Source of the DNA: Bacteroidales bacterium
Lineage (GTDB): Bacteria; Bacteroidota; Bacteroidia; Bacteroidales; Azobacteroidaceae
Direction: 5' to 3'
Length of the DNA stretch: 5,897 nucleotides
Assembly (NCBI GenBank): GCA_020860885.1
Contig: JAJBTS010000264.1
Location: 1-5,897 of the forward strand
Position numbers and translations under genes: made by a program. Under the pieces are notes generated by a model that worked only from the letters and a program-made list of their open reading frames with translations, was not told where the DNA came from and made no database searches. Each line of letters starts with the position of its first letter. Positions within the stretch are counted from its first letter, which is position 1. Below are positions 5,876 to 5,897 of this stretch, piece by piece.

Positions 5876-5897
5876 ATCCCTCGTTGTTATATTTTAT

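Overview
The window reads as ordinary chromosomal DNA from a member of the Bacteroidota, most likely order Bacteroidales. The evidence is an AT-rich base composition, two promoters of the Bacteroidetes type (TTTG/ATTG at -33 and TAnnTTTG at -7), A-rich leaders without a clear Shine-Dalgarno, a DUF4831 protein, and Etf and acyl-CoA dehydrogenase sequences that resemble those of Bacteroides and its relatives as I recall them. I cannot assign a genus. All genes lie on the minus strand, so the biological order runs from high to low coordinates.

Layout in transcription order: (1) 5821-4736, an exported DUF4831 protein with its own promoter just upstream (5846-5875). (2) 4735-4541, a 195-base spacer holding a strong promoter match for the next operon (4591-4621) and a short G-rich tandem repeat, but no convincing terminator. 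(3) 4540-340, a four-gene operon: etfB, etfA, a small two-helix membrane protein with a YcxB-like domain, and a 568-residue acyl-CoA dehydrogenase. It ends in a clear intrinsic terminator at 261-291. (4) 162-1, the start of a short exported protein, possibly a lipoprotein, cut by the window edge.

The operon encodes a nearly self-contained redox module. The acyl-CoA dehydrogenase takes two electrons from an acyl-CoA, or runs in reverse as an enoyl-CoA reductase, and exchanges them with the EtfAB heterodimer. The acyl substrate and the final electron partner cannot be read from the window. EtfB carries a GRQAIDGDTAQVGP segment that I associate with the clostridial and electron-bifurcating branch of the family, so a bifurcating reductase is a fair hypothesis but not shown.

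The less routine points are the membrane protein placed between etfA and the dehydrogenase, a perfect 11-bp inverted repeat in the etfB-etfA spacer that is not a terminator, and an etfA start that belongs 15 codons inside the longest open frame. I saw no mobile element, CRISPR array, RNA gene or defence system, and nothing that clearly qualifies as a novel system.
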